DNA of 64,000 bases from a virus. Where the stretch lies: IMG/VR virus record IMGVR_UViG_3300007609_001138, positions 18,994 to 82,993 of that record; one strand, given 5' to 3'. The notes under the pieces were generated by a model. The model had not been told where the DNA came from and searched no databases. It worked only from the letters and a program-made list of their open reading frames with translations. The translations under genes were made by a program, and so were the position numbers. Shown piece after piece: positions 38,501-46,600 of this stretch. Each line of letters begins with the position of its first letter. Position 1 is the stretch's first letter.

Positions 38501-41500
38501 GCACCCAGCTCAAGAACTCAGTGACCATTTGATCCCAGTTGAGTTCTACACCATTCACAGTGTTGTCAAATACAAATCCTGCCAGTTCTAGTCTGCGTCC
38601 GTAGCTGTACAAAAAGTCTGCTACACCTGCTACACTTTTAAACTCGTATCCATAAGGAACCAAACTGATATTGTTTGTATAGGTTTGGTTCAATCGTACT
38701 GTTGTGTCGCCAACAGAAACAGTTTTATAGTTGCCGTCTACTCTGCTGACCAATATTTCAAAATTTGGCTCAGTGATAGCATTGCCGAATACTGCGTAAC
38801 CAGAATCAGTTCTCTGAATAATAACACTGCTGTATTTGACAGTGTCTATTGGCTGATTTTTGTGCAACAACACAGCATAGCTTTCGTCTGGCACCAGGAA
38901 ACTACTGTTGGTGCTGTTAGGACTGGTTTTTTCTAGCAAGAAGTTAACATAGGTTTTGTCTGTAAAGGACGCTAGACGATAACTCAATCGAACATCAAAA
39001 TTGTTAACTAAATTTTCAATCAGCTGTTGGCTGTTGATTCCTCTTTGTTTGTTGTAGTCAACAACCCAGTTGAGGTAGCTGTGTTTTGCAACACCGCTTC
39101 CATAAACCACAATATTGCTAACATTAAATCTTCCTCTATTGTTAACTAGATACTGATTAAATTCAGTGTTAAACTGATATAGATCTCTATCTATGTTTAA
39201 CCCATAAAACTGACTTGGACGGAATGCAGCAAACAATCTTGTTAGTGCAAAAGGATATGCACTGCTGCGTCTCCAAGCAGTTTCAACTGGGCCTTGGTCC
39301 CCAACCACATAAGGTCTGTTAAAACTGTTGAAATCATAATTTTGAATCAACACTGTTAACGGATCTAATAGATTGCCTTCACCGTCGACTGGAATTACAT
39401 CCAACAGGTCTGGGCGAATGTATCTAGCGTCAACTCTTGGATTGCCGGGCTCGTCAATTAATCCTTGTGCTAGATCTTTCCACAGTACCAAGTTACCGCT
39501 GGTATAAGGAGGCGCACCGTATTGATCTTGCCACCAACTTGGCTGTACAGTAATACCCAGCATTTCCCATGGTGTTAGATGTGGAGTGTCAGTGTCATAG
39601 TAATAATTAAAAATACCTCTCCAGTTTCCTACCTGTAGCTCATTGTCCAGTTTTCCTGTACTTTGACTGTAGTTGTAGGTAAATCCGTTTGCAGCATCAT
39701 AGTTTTGTGTTTTCACATCTAATCTATTATAACTGGTCCAACTTAACAGTATAGGACTTAAAAATTGATTAACTTCCTGCAAGCTGTATCCTGTGTCTCT
39801 AAATTGACCAGGAACAACATCTGCCTCGGTTAACGGAATAGCACCAGATGTTTTTAAATTGTTATAGATTCTTTTCTCAAGTTCAAGTATCAACAGATCT
39901 CTATCATCACCATAGGCTGTTGTTATACTGCCATCGTGCCCTCGAATTACCAGTTGTTCTTCTACATAACTGTTGTCATAGAACATGCGAGGTTGCCAAC
40001 TTGGATACATGCCAAGCTTGGTAGGCGTCGATGGCATGTAACTACCGTAAGTTTGATCGTATTCATTGATAATCAACTGATCGCCAACTGCTAAACTGGC
40101 AGTGATTGTCACACGAGGCTCGTTGTTAACAATCACATAATCTCTACCGTTAATTAGCTGTGTGCCATTGAGATATATTAACACACCATTATAATTGGCA
40201 TTAGCAAAATCATAGCCCCGAGTCAGGTCAAATATTGGTGTTGTAATCTGACTCACTGTCACGGCGGTGGTAGTCACAGGACCGTTTGGAATCATGTCAG
40301 TCCAGAAAAACGGAGAATTTTCGGTTTTACCTACTGCAATTGTTTCCAACACTGCATCAAGTATTTCAGGCACAGTTTCAGTTGGAAACTCGTTCCGGGT
40401 ATAGGTATCTACAACCAGTGTTTTAAATTTTTCATATTCACTGGCACTGTACGCCACTGCTGTTTGTAGATCAAGTTCTTTGTCTCTGCTGAAAATACCC
40501 TGAAACGGCACCGGTGCACTGTGTTGCAACAATTTGTCACCAAAAGGTATTACATTGCCAAGGTCTCGAATGTTGTTTCTGCCATTGACATTGCCTTCGA
40601 GATTTTGTAAATTGCGGCCGATGCTGTTAAAGTGTTTGCGTATTGTACCCAGTGTTAATTCTGCACTGTTTTCGTTTAACGGATTAAATTCCAAGTTCGC
40701 CGGCACACTGTACTGACCAATTTCACTGGTCTGTGAGCTGATAATTTCCACTGTTATACTGCTACCAGATTCTGGTTCGGTGTTAAACACAAAGGCTGTT
40801 GAGTTTGTATCAGTGGTATAAGAATATTGTGAAGGATCCACATACTCATTGTTAACAATAACCTTAACCGGAGTTACACTAGCTGTTTGATTGGGCACAA
40901 CGTCAATTGTGAACTGTTGTCCTTGTGTGTAAGTCTGTGTTATAATCTGAGTTGTGTTGAGATCACTGACCATTGTCTGCCAGCCGATTAATCTTGAGTA
41001 ATCTGTTCTGTCACTGTATTGGTGAACATATCCGTTGGCAACTGGTGTTACAATACTTTCTCTATCAACAACATTAACAAACGATTCTGTGTAGTAACTG
41101 TTTTCAAACACAATGTCGCCGACATTGTTGATGTTGAGATATTTTAGTGCAAACCCTAGGTTTGGATCTTCGGCACCTGTGCCCGTGCCATATGAAAAAA
41201 GTTTATTGCCAACGAACGTGGTGCTAGGATAAATTTCGGTGTCGCTAAAACTAACTCCGTTTTGATCAAACACATCAAACAAAGGGGCTTGATTTGTACT
41301 GGTCTTTTGCTGCGTAGAAACCCAATTGCTACCGTCAAATCTATAACTGAGTCCTTGGTTTTCTACTCCATTTAATTGAACTACACATTGATCAACAGAC
41401 ACATCACTGTCTGATGCAGGCACAAGATTTATAATTTCTAATCTTGTTAAGCGTATTAAGCTGCCGTCATCTGGCGCAGTGGTAAAGGTAATTGTTTGTG

Positions 41501-43652
41501 TGGCAAGATTAAGTGTATAATCTTCAGTAATGTCAAATGTTTCGCCGTCGACCTGCACCAACAGTTGGCTGGTACTTGTGATACTGAGTCCATCATTGGC
41601 TGTAGGAGAAGTATCTCCAAAATCAAACTGAACACTGCTGCCATCTCCGTCAAAGGTTCTTGCGACTGGACTTGTAGCAGCAGTGTCAACAAAGGTTACG
41701 TCGTAAATTTTATCGCGAACATCTCTGTCTTCATCTGCTGCAAATATAACTCTTGTACCGTCAATGAAACTGTATCCGTCAATGGTGTAACCAGTGGTTC
41801 CGTTGATGTTACTGAATGCATCAGTTTCCTGATCATCAACAATGTTCACTGGTGCTTTTGATGCTGTGCCGAAATTGAACAAACGTATACCAGGACGGAA
41901 TTCGAGAATAGGTCTCTTGGCTCTTAAAAGATTGTCTAGGTTTGCTTCAGTGTTGTTGTATTCTGCACTAGCAAGAACCACATCAATGTGAAACCATCTG
42001 TTGCTGCGTGTCCATGGATTTAGATCCTTGCTTTGTTTGCTGACTGTGATATAATCTCTCTCCAACGGCTGATTCAGTGCTTGATCAAATGGTGTGCTGT
42101 CAAACGACTGTAGATCATAGCTGTCTTGTCGATTGTTTGTGTAGGTCTCAGGGGTTACATAATTGCCCACAGGCAAAAACTCAATGCTGTCTCCTACACC
42201 ATAAACATAGTATGTTTCCCCTTCATAACTGGCAGGGAATGTGTTTCCGCGGAAAGTGACTTTTAGTCCATTGGTTAGCACAACACCATTTGGACTGGTA
42301 TAGGCTGTTTGTCCAATAATATTGTCTATGTCTAGAGTTTGCTGACCTTCTTGATCAACTAAAAATATTCTACCAAACTTGTCTTCGCTAGTGCCATCTT
42401 GATAGTATAGCACATCTTTTGCAGCAGTTAGCAGTGGCACTGGTTTAAAGTATCCATCAGTGTCTCTGTAGTAGTAGAGATTACCTCTTTCACTGCCGAA
42501 CTGAACCTGTAACTTGGTTTCTTTTGCTACAGTTCTTAGAGGGCTCAATGACAGGTACGGATTGTTACCATCTTCGTCATAACGATAACTGATTAACCAA
42601 ACACCATAGCGTTGATCCTGATCAGTGATTTCTGTGTGCAGATCAAACCCAGGCACATCATATGTTCCCAGTGCACCGTCTAGCGGATCTGGGTCTGTTG
42701 TATCAGCCGTTCTAATTACCGAATCAAAAGTCTGACGATAAAACCAGCCTCCTTGTTCGGCACTGGCACTCTGATCTAGGAAGATGACAGTACGATTGTC
42801 AAGATCCACAATGTCGTCGATGCCATTGTGTTGCTCAACAAGATCACTGAGAAATACACCATCAATTTCATTAAATTTCAATGTTGTTGCCAACGTTGCT
42901 GGCAAATTGTCTGTCATGTCAGTGAAGTAATTTTGCGCAGATCTTTGCGGCACATTGAATGTAACCTTGCCATTGCGTGTGCCATTGTTTACTGCGCCAA
43001 GCACTTCCCGGCTGCTTCTTTGCGGATTGCTATCTAGTGTGCCGTCGGCACCGGGCTCGCTTTGTATCCAAAATCCAGCATCTTGGTTAACTGAAAATTC
43101 ATAACTGCCGCCACGCACCAGTGTAATGTCGGGATTATCGCCACTGGTTCCAGAAAATTCATATCCAGTGCTGGTATCAGTGACTTGTAAATCATCGCTG
43201 AGCGCAATTTCACTGGCTTGTACGTCAACAGGATCTGGACCGTTGGGCAACCAGTAGTACTGACTGAAGTTGCTGAATTTATCTAGGTCAACAAAAGGAT
43301 CCCAACTGTAGCGTTGTGCACGGAAAAGTTGATCTGGTCTGTTGCTGTTACCGCCTTGATTTTCAACAGTGTTTAGAAGTTCTGGATATGTTACTACATC
43401 GTCTGCTGTTTGTTGATCCTGTTTAAGAAATACCACACTGGGTTCAAGTTGAAAATCAGTTCTGGTCTTGTTTGGCTCTTGAACATAGTAGTCATTAGCA
43501 TCGATGCCTTCTCCGTAGCGTCTACCTACATATCCTTGTACTCTGCGAAATTCTGGCTCACTGGTTAATTGCTCAAGTGTAGCAGCTAGTAATTTTTTAT
43601 TTGCAGGAGTTTGAAATACCTGCGGTAAGAATTTATCTGGGCTTAGTGCCAT
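29547..43652 (-). CDS. Giant virion protein with FG-GAP-like propeller and repeated beta domains, 4701 aa
   Basis: One open frame of 4701 codons directly after the gp6-like gene, overlapping its stop as TAATG. Residues about 1-150 (FLPQVFQTPANKKLLAATLE) form a conserved-looking head. Throughout are Ig-like/beta repeats with the pattern xVDGxxxxxxDYTxxLxxxTITFxTAPxDGxxI (for example near 41470, 36070-36330, 30650 and the C-terminus). Residues about 2250-3060 contain seven FG-GAP-like units (FGxSV then VGAPG then a GxVYxF strand), which I read as a seven-bladed propeller with extra modules inserted between blades 3/4 and 4/5. Two IxSGGxGYTxxPxVTxSG repeats lie near 32240-32480. T4 gp7 follows gp6 in the same position, so this may replace gp7 and neighbours, or be a long fibre; no sequence proof. 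Length is extreme for a phage virion protein. Confidence 0.88.
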   Translation of the reverse strand: MALSPDKFLPQVFQTPANKKLLAATLEQLTSEPEFRRVQGYVGRRYGEGIDANDYYVQEPNKTRTDFQLEPSVVFLKQDQQTADDVVTYPELLNTVENQGGNSNRPDQLFRAQRYSWDPFVDLDKFSNFSQYYWLPNGPDPVDVQASEIALSDDLQVTDTSTGYEFSGTSGDNPDITLVRGGSYEFSVNQDAGFWIQSEPGADGTLDSNPQRSSREVLGAVNNGTRNGKVTFNVPQRSAQNYFTDMTDNLPATLATTLKFNEIDGVFLSDLVEQHNGIDDIVDLDNRTVIFLDQSASAEQGGWFYRQTFDSVIRTADTTDPDPLDGALGTYDVPGFDLHTEITDQDQRYGVWLISYRYDEDGNNPYLSLSPLRTVAKETKLQVQFGSERGNLYYYRDTDGYFKPVPLLTAAKDVLYYQDGTSEDKFGRIFLVDQEGQQTLDIDNIIGQTAYTSPNGVVLTNGLKVTFRGNTFPASYEGETYYVYGVGDSIEFLPVGNYVTPETYTNNRQDSYDLQSFDSTPFDQALNQPLERDYITVSKQSKDLNPWTRSNRWFHIDVVLASAEYNNTEANLDNLLRAKRPILEFRPGIRLFNFGTASKAPVNIVDDQETDAFSNINGTTGYTIDGYSFIDGTRVIFAADEDRDVRDKIYDVTFVDTAATSPVARTFDGDGSSVQFDFGDTSPTANDGLSITSTSQLLVQVDGETFDITEDYTLNLATQTITFTTAPDDGSLIRLTRLEIINLVPASDSDVSVDQCVVQLNGVENQGLSYRFDGSNWVSTQQKTSTNQAPLFDVFDQNGVSFSDTEIYPSTTFVGNKLFSYGTGTGAEDPNLGFALKYLNINNVGDIVFENSYYTESFVNVVDRESIVTPVANGYVHQYSDRTDYSRLIGWQTMVSDLNTTQIITQTYTQGQQFTIDVVPNQTASVTPVKVIVNNEYVDPSQYSYTTDTNSTAFVFNTEPESGSSITVEIISSQTSEIGQYSVPANLEFNPLNENSAELTLGTIRKHFNSIGRNLQNLEGNVNGRNNIRDLGNVIPFGDKLLQHSAPVPFQGIFSRDKELDLQTAVAYSASEYEKFKTLVVDTYTRNEFPTETVPEILDAVLETIAVGKTENSPFFWTDMIPNGPVTTTAVTVSQITTPIFDLTRGYDFANANYNGVLIYLNGTQLINGRDYVIVNNEPRVTITASLAVGDQLIINEYDQTYGSYMPSTPTKLGMYPSWQPRMFYDNSYVEEQLVIRGHDGSITTAYGDDRDLLILELEKRIYNNLKTSGAIPLTEADVVPGQFRDTGYSLQEVNQFLSPILLSWTSYNRLDVKTQNYDAANGFTYNYSQSTGKLDNELQVGNWRGIFNYYYDTDTPHLTPWEMLGITVQPSWWQDQYGAPPYTSGNLVLWKDLAQGLIDEPGNPRVDARYIRPDLLDVIPVDGEGNLLDPLTVLIQNYDFNSFNRPYVVGDQGPVETAWRRSSAYPFALTRLFAAFRPSQFYGLNIDRDLYQFNTEFNQYLVNNRGRFNVSNIVVYGSGVAKHSYLNWVVDYNKQRGINSQQLIENLVNNFDVRLSYRLASFTDKTYVNFLLEKTSPNSTNSSFLVPDESYAVLLHKNQPIDTVKYSSVIIQRTDSGYAVFGNAITEPNFEILVSRVDGNYKTVSVGDTTVRLNQTYTNNISLVPYGYEFKSVAGVADFLYSYGRRLELAGFVFDNTVNGVELNWDQMVTEFLSWVQQGWETTAAININPGAKQLKITRDLQEANNVFAMPNALLDVNQLQVSNRSTVIDRLDNTITIRVLDDTVIGFLNLEFTNTEHCAVFDNITVFNDLLYQPITGDRQSRISLNGQVSANWNGRLDVPGFFLNEDNIVEWQENRKYSKGEIVLFKNKYWSAAQVIEPSATFQFSKWIQSDYSRIATGLLPNLATRGRELAEYYDNKQVVLGRDADLLATGLIGFRPRSYMTDINLNDVTQVGVYSTFIQNKGTPTAAEAFRQADLVKEQAEYRVYENWALKKAAYGASDNRRYFEIQLDPDLLTTNPSVITISQPGDAVESNQNVLLRNLYKTSKKYANVNILPTTFATLRGFPTAGYVNNEDIDIQVFDNDNLTNINPREISAGTVIWLAKKNSYDWTVYRATRSSAIPVRIDDTLRGSIRITFDKDHGLIKNDVFCLKLFQANLNAVYRIEQVNSPREVLVEGSVPGSESTITGSGVILKFDTVRVEQPSDISELPFVQNLVSGDRIWVDNDINGRWQTIQKNQPYTGLNDTLASDLPSVDQQYGHSVAQSVDTIYSLVGAPGYSSTGSVWNYGFTEQGFYSRSEIVNLAEYANNANFSQLGFSTKIGQDEWAVSGAPDQGGAGGVALVLRKADNETEYSAHQLLTPPNHTADNHEFGYSVAMSRNSNWIYVGAPGRNTVYAYQLIELESQSVSYTGDGTTTEYSFQNAIVVDQDTEIEVQLGDNIIAYTDYTVDLANQLLTFDTAPSDDTAITIRRRTVTTDEGDGSSVSFDLQGRADKRDIFTATTADSIRIDVDGEIQQAGVDYTMAVAGTVVFTSAPIDGAEITYTAISYYEPMSSGITVAGLDSTARFGHSVTTTTDGRQVMIGTPGGSGADADEGTVYLFDRSAFNTVIQSDSTSTIDFLNTLDGTASVYLNNVRQRDADLYTNGTYEIVGGNSVRFLSEINQGPFYVDGTSASGPTAGDAGLFYPLYLLESAAESADQGTGPMGAGAHAMTFAEYPGTTFYMPNSDTNHGESFVPSTIPPYQDPLSGEIRVGLDTGDVVAVETNQFNLVQTVTADDATAQARFGFSVDQCPTNCSLYIGAPQNSTQGPDTGSVERWVNQARAYGAITSAQTVTSVTPGNSVRINDINVEFTGSTLANVVDDINGTVGLSNIQASAVDNKLRISVINMLAVSELDQIRICPGLSNPADTGLAELFLAPMAHTQTIYSPQPTDFGYFGQVVDIDTNADSLVVSATNNDLTAPSTWVNDDTTFDSKTTRFIDNTSRCGAVFTFDYLPSYQISVDNPGKFLFGQLIYTNSLAPADQFGFAVNQTSGRLMVGALGTDDFSTADIGSVYVFDNSTRSPAWAVERQQKAAVETDLLNSVFLYDRRSKTELIYLDWVDPQRGKILGAAAENINYNGSVDPAFYTAGSVHNVGKPWRQEHLGEIWWNTENVRFIDYDQGSPIYASRTAGTVFPGSSVDIYQWTSSRVPPSQYSGPGLPYSVSSYSTSATLNDSGTFETVYYFWVTGLNTVARSHDKTLSTNAVAQYILDPRSSGISYITALRNNALALYNVEQYLGSGDTVLHVEYDETKNDSPVHVEYDLFQENKPDQFIDDRLFRKFLDSYSGADTDGNRVPDPDLRDADKYGIQFRPRQSMFEDRLVALKNYIQFANRVLQSVPVAESKTFNKLFSAEPIPEKTDTNKSWNKQVADLTELGYQDINSESVGYRYLVLTDSDNRNRWTIYEITLVEGTSTRELSLKAVQTYDTTEFWNYVNWYATGYSNSTVAYKEVENVADLSSLRVIPGTLIKVKDNSQGQWELYNYSQNNAWTRVGVQNGTIQISDSVFDYAIGKFGFDSEVFDAQYFDQEPIVETRRIIESINEELFINDLVASRNEAVTLTFKYVLSEQIAPDWLYKTSLIDVDHSLRVLQPFQIYKPDNQDFVRDYINEVKPYRTKIRDFNLTYAGEDQFSGDITDFDLPAYFNEAQNKFTSPILDNELRYESSLPDSSEVWQSFPYNQWYGTYLLALSSIEIVSGGTGYTVEPEVTVSGNADVPAVARARINAIGNVISVEIVSSGSGYTETPVVTFSGGNGTGAQARPIMQVNNVRTMSTVMKFDRNEYTTSIIGWQADVAYNNGVLVRYLNKVYTADALILIRIADTDGVVTVTELKSSGINNYQVVVDVPLGDISTTTVTRNGTVLTEGVDYTVSFETLLQSVFTFTESAIDNSPSGRSTFEPNDWTLTDAATLSGVDRTMGLYDPDLEDAGLQLSQLINGVEYPGVQVYGPGWELIDPTSGYDIDVAYSSNYSDTYLGTNLDDINVDGGDYIDTYHSHAPEELVPGSMFDTLSMLVSSTPGADYLDRGHAWPVDHRVYEITSGNQTLDWGSNSVEVPYNIVVRNLKSGQTLYEDTYYTVDYINHTIDLFAGAGSGSFVVVDIYGLGGGNQLDRTSVVGSNIVDNTVNMPVDFDQVQDAVIFINGAEITDFALTEADNGTLDIVFDQVYGSTDYIAITVMGNQTPYYEYSSMAPQRFVIDGSSRQFDLDANRQGPTYQNMLVEVDGTRLRPPTGVEYIGDASTTSFDTDPNSETPGNGIADNQIQVYVDYVPLTLGVDFTVLPNDGSSIPRTVVLTTTPAEGSVVQIYVNTDSDYSLTGNLLVIDDNVNLEDSQEIAVYTYQDSRQLNMLTKVFIGPTETETPAVARFDEFPFDSTSFDGQAAVASTTLEFDLGRAGVKTDAVWVTVNGSYITPGDEFTVTAGIDTSFLTLSVPAIDTDDVIAVTMYTDNRVQDSIQFRLFDDMRNNRSLLRVLPTTQTVLTQDLATDATVIYVENANNLPGADPANGEFGILLVNGERITYREIDFVNNTVTGLRRGTAGTGVFNHSAGSVVYDATPSQRLQSEYQDQYQSATLSADTSTLEYTATGVSAGSADEVEVYVGGITVSQGYTVDLLDPVTITFDEPVADGLDILIRVRKSQSLYAPGSDLPLQLQTTGGARFIRGL

Positions 43653-46600
43653 TAGTAACTGCTGCCTCCGCCGTTTGATGATCCACCTGTTGGTGCTGTT
43701 GTACCTGTACTGCTAACATTAAACCCACTTACTGACGTAACACTAGCCGAGCCTCCGTTTTCTGAACTGGTGCTTTGTCCGGTTCTCAGTGTAGCACTGT
43801 TTAAACTTGCTACCACTTCTATGTCGCTGATCTGCGCAGCATTTACAAAAATTTCATTTGGCTGAGCTTTTAACTCGTAAAGATCTCCAAATACCAGCGT
43901 ACTGTCATTGGGTACCAGCACAACACTGCTGACAATGTCACCAAGTTGCTGCTGTAAATAACCTGCTAGTTCACTGAAGTAAAAGGTTTGTCCAAAATCC
44001 CATTTGTCAATATCAAAGTAAGCGTCCATTTCGCTTAGTACTCGACTTTTTATTTCGCTACTGCTTATCACAGCGTCAACCAGTGGAACTACTTTTATTG
44101 TGGCTTGCAGTTCTCTTGCTGCCTTTTCACCAAACAATGGTTTAAATGTAACACTGTTGATTACAATATTATCACTGAGCATCTTGTAGTCTTGCAACCC
44201 GCTGTATTCTGCGGTTAACGTGTCAATGTTTGGTTGCTCAGGTTGTGCTACTGTACCGGTAGTGTCCACAATGTAGTTTCTGTATGCTTGATAGTAACTG
44301 GCAGTAACCACATACAAATCAATGGTATTGCTAAACGCAGGATCAATTCTACGTGTGTTAGGACTGTTGTGTCTATACTGGAAATACAATCCGCCGCGGC
44401 CGGTTTTCTTGCTGTATTCGCCATCTGTGTCCAGCACCAGTGTTCTATTGTTGTCAACATCAACATCCAGTGTATAAAACCGATCGTCGGTGTATGCATA
44501 AAACACTTGACCTTCCACAAAGCGATTCTTGACCAGTTCTATGTCGTCCAGTGTAGCATAGGCTGCATTTACCGTGCTCTCTGCTAGCGGAAGATCTCTC
44601 ACTAGATTGTCAAAGTCTTGAACTTCTTGGAAAAACACTGTTCGCAGTGCAATATCACTTTGATCAGGATCAACCACTTCGTCAAAGAAGTCTGGGTTGT
44701 CAGCAAATCCATCACTGTTATTGTCTGTATAACTCACAGTAACCACAAAGTCGTTTACAAATCCATCGCTGGTTACAGGTTGATCAACGATATCAACTTC
44801 AACATCGTTGTTCAACGGAGTGCTGGAAGTTGGTTGATTGTTGATTTTTAGAATCTTAACAAAATCATCTATCACTGTGCCTGTTTTGCTGTCGTATATT
44901 CTGCGATCGCCGTCAAAGTAAAAACGTGTTTCGATAACACTTGCAAAATAATAGTTCAAACTTCTTGAACGTACACTGTAAATTTCACCGTCGGTGGTAA
45001 ATTTCACAAGCCAGCTTGCATCTTGATTTGTGCCAGCTTGACTTTGAGCATTTGTTAAACTGAATGTGTTACTATCGCTGAGGTTGGTGCTGGTTATGAG
45101 ATACCATTCTGCATTGAGATAATCATAGCCTATGCCAAAGTTTCGGTTTAACTGCACCTGCTCAATGATAGAGTTTTCTAAACTGGTAGGCAAGTCACTA
45201 ACAAACAGTGGTATCACTCTACTGGCTACGGCACCAGTGGGGATAAATCGAGAAATTGTTACAGGACCAGTGCCGTCATCTAGATTTCCTTGATTAAAGT
45301 TTGTACCGTCAAGCACAACATTTGTTATGGTTGCCCAAATATAATTTTTCTCATCTGGTTGTGACGCAGTGCCATTTGTTAAATTGTTGTTGCGATCAAA
45401 ATACTGTCCACTGGGCGCATCAAATCGCACCAAGCTTCCTACAGTAACATATCGCTGATTGTTATTGGCATACTGCCCAATAGGCTGATATCTCTGGCCA
45501 GTGGTTGTGTTGAGATTGGTCCAATAACCTGTGTTGGTTATTGCAATTCCAGGCGGCACTGTGGTTTTACTTTGATAATATCCTTGATTGATGCCGCTGC
45601 TTACTACAACAGTGACACCTGTGTTCCAACTCTGAGTGTTGTTCCAGGCTTCTGCTTCTGTGATTCTACTGTAGAAATATCCAGTGGTCTCGTTTGTGAG
45701 AGTGGTTGAATAGTTCCATTGTACATTTAATCCGCCGGCAGCTTCAAGCTCTAATCTAGGAAAATTGTCTTTGTCATAGTAAAACTGTTGCATTGCTCGA
45801 CTGCGCAGCTTAGGTTCAACTCTGTTTACCACAATGTCGGTAATGTCGTTAACATCATCGTAGATAAACGTAAATGTGTCTAGCACATTTTCTCTATAGA
45901 TCAACCCATCACTGGCATATAGATTTGTACTACTGTACTTGCCGGTTGGATCTGTGAGGTCAAGATAACGACTGATTCCTAAACTGGATCTGTTAACAGC
46001 CTTGCTTTTGATAATTGAACTGTACAGAGTATACGGAAAGTTATTGTAATCTTCGCCGTTAACCATACGATTCTGTGTGTAAAATCTTGCAGGCGCTCTT
46101 TGTTTGATTTCGTTCAGTGTTTCTCTTTGCAGTGCATTGCTAACAGTGTCAGTGAGACTCACTGTAAAGGTTACAGTTTCAGTGCGACCTGTTCTGCTTA
46201 CATACTGAATTGGAATCTGCACTGTCTGTATGTCGTCTGGAGAAATTGAATATGTGAGGCCATTGCTGAGTCTAACATAGCTGCGAAACACTCCAACTGG
46301 AATATCGCTGAACACACCATCGCCAAAATTTAAGTTTACGCCATCATTGGCTCGACTGGTTACACTGTAAATTCTTCTTTGCAGAGCCGCAGTTTCGTTG
46401 TTGACATTTTCCTGATAGATGTTTTCAACTTCGTTCCACTCGTTTTCAATGTTGCCATTGCTGTCCAATTGATACAACCATATGTCGTCGTTGTTTACAC
46501 CTTCGACACCGAGATTGACCACTCTGTTGCTAACACGTTCTGCTAGATTAAAGTCTTGATTTTGTAAACTGCCTTGTTTAAAATACAGGAACCAACCTGT

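Noticed and set aside
29547-43652. Giant frame as an assembly artefact joining several genes
   Set aside because: The frame is continuous, composition is uniform, and the same beta repeats occur from end to end; long reads or proteomics would settle it.
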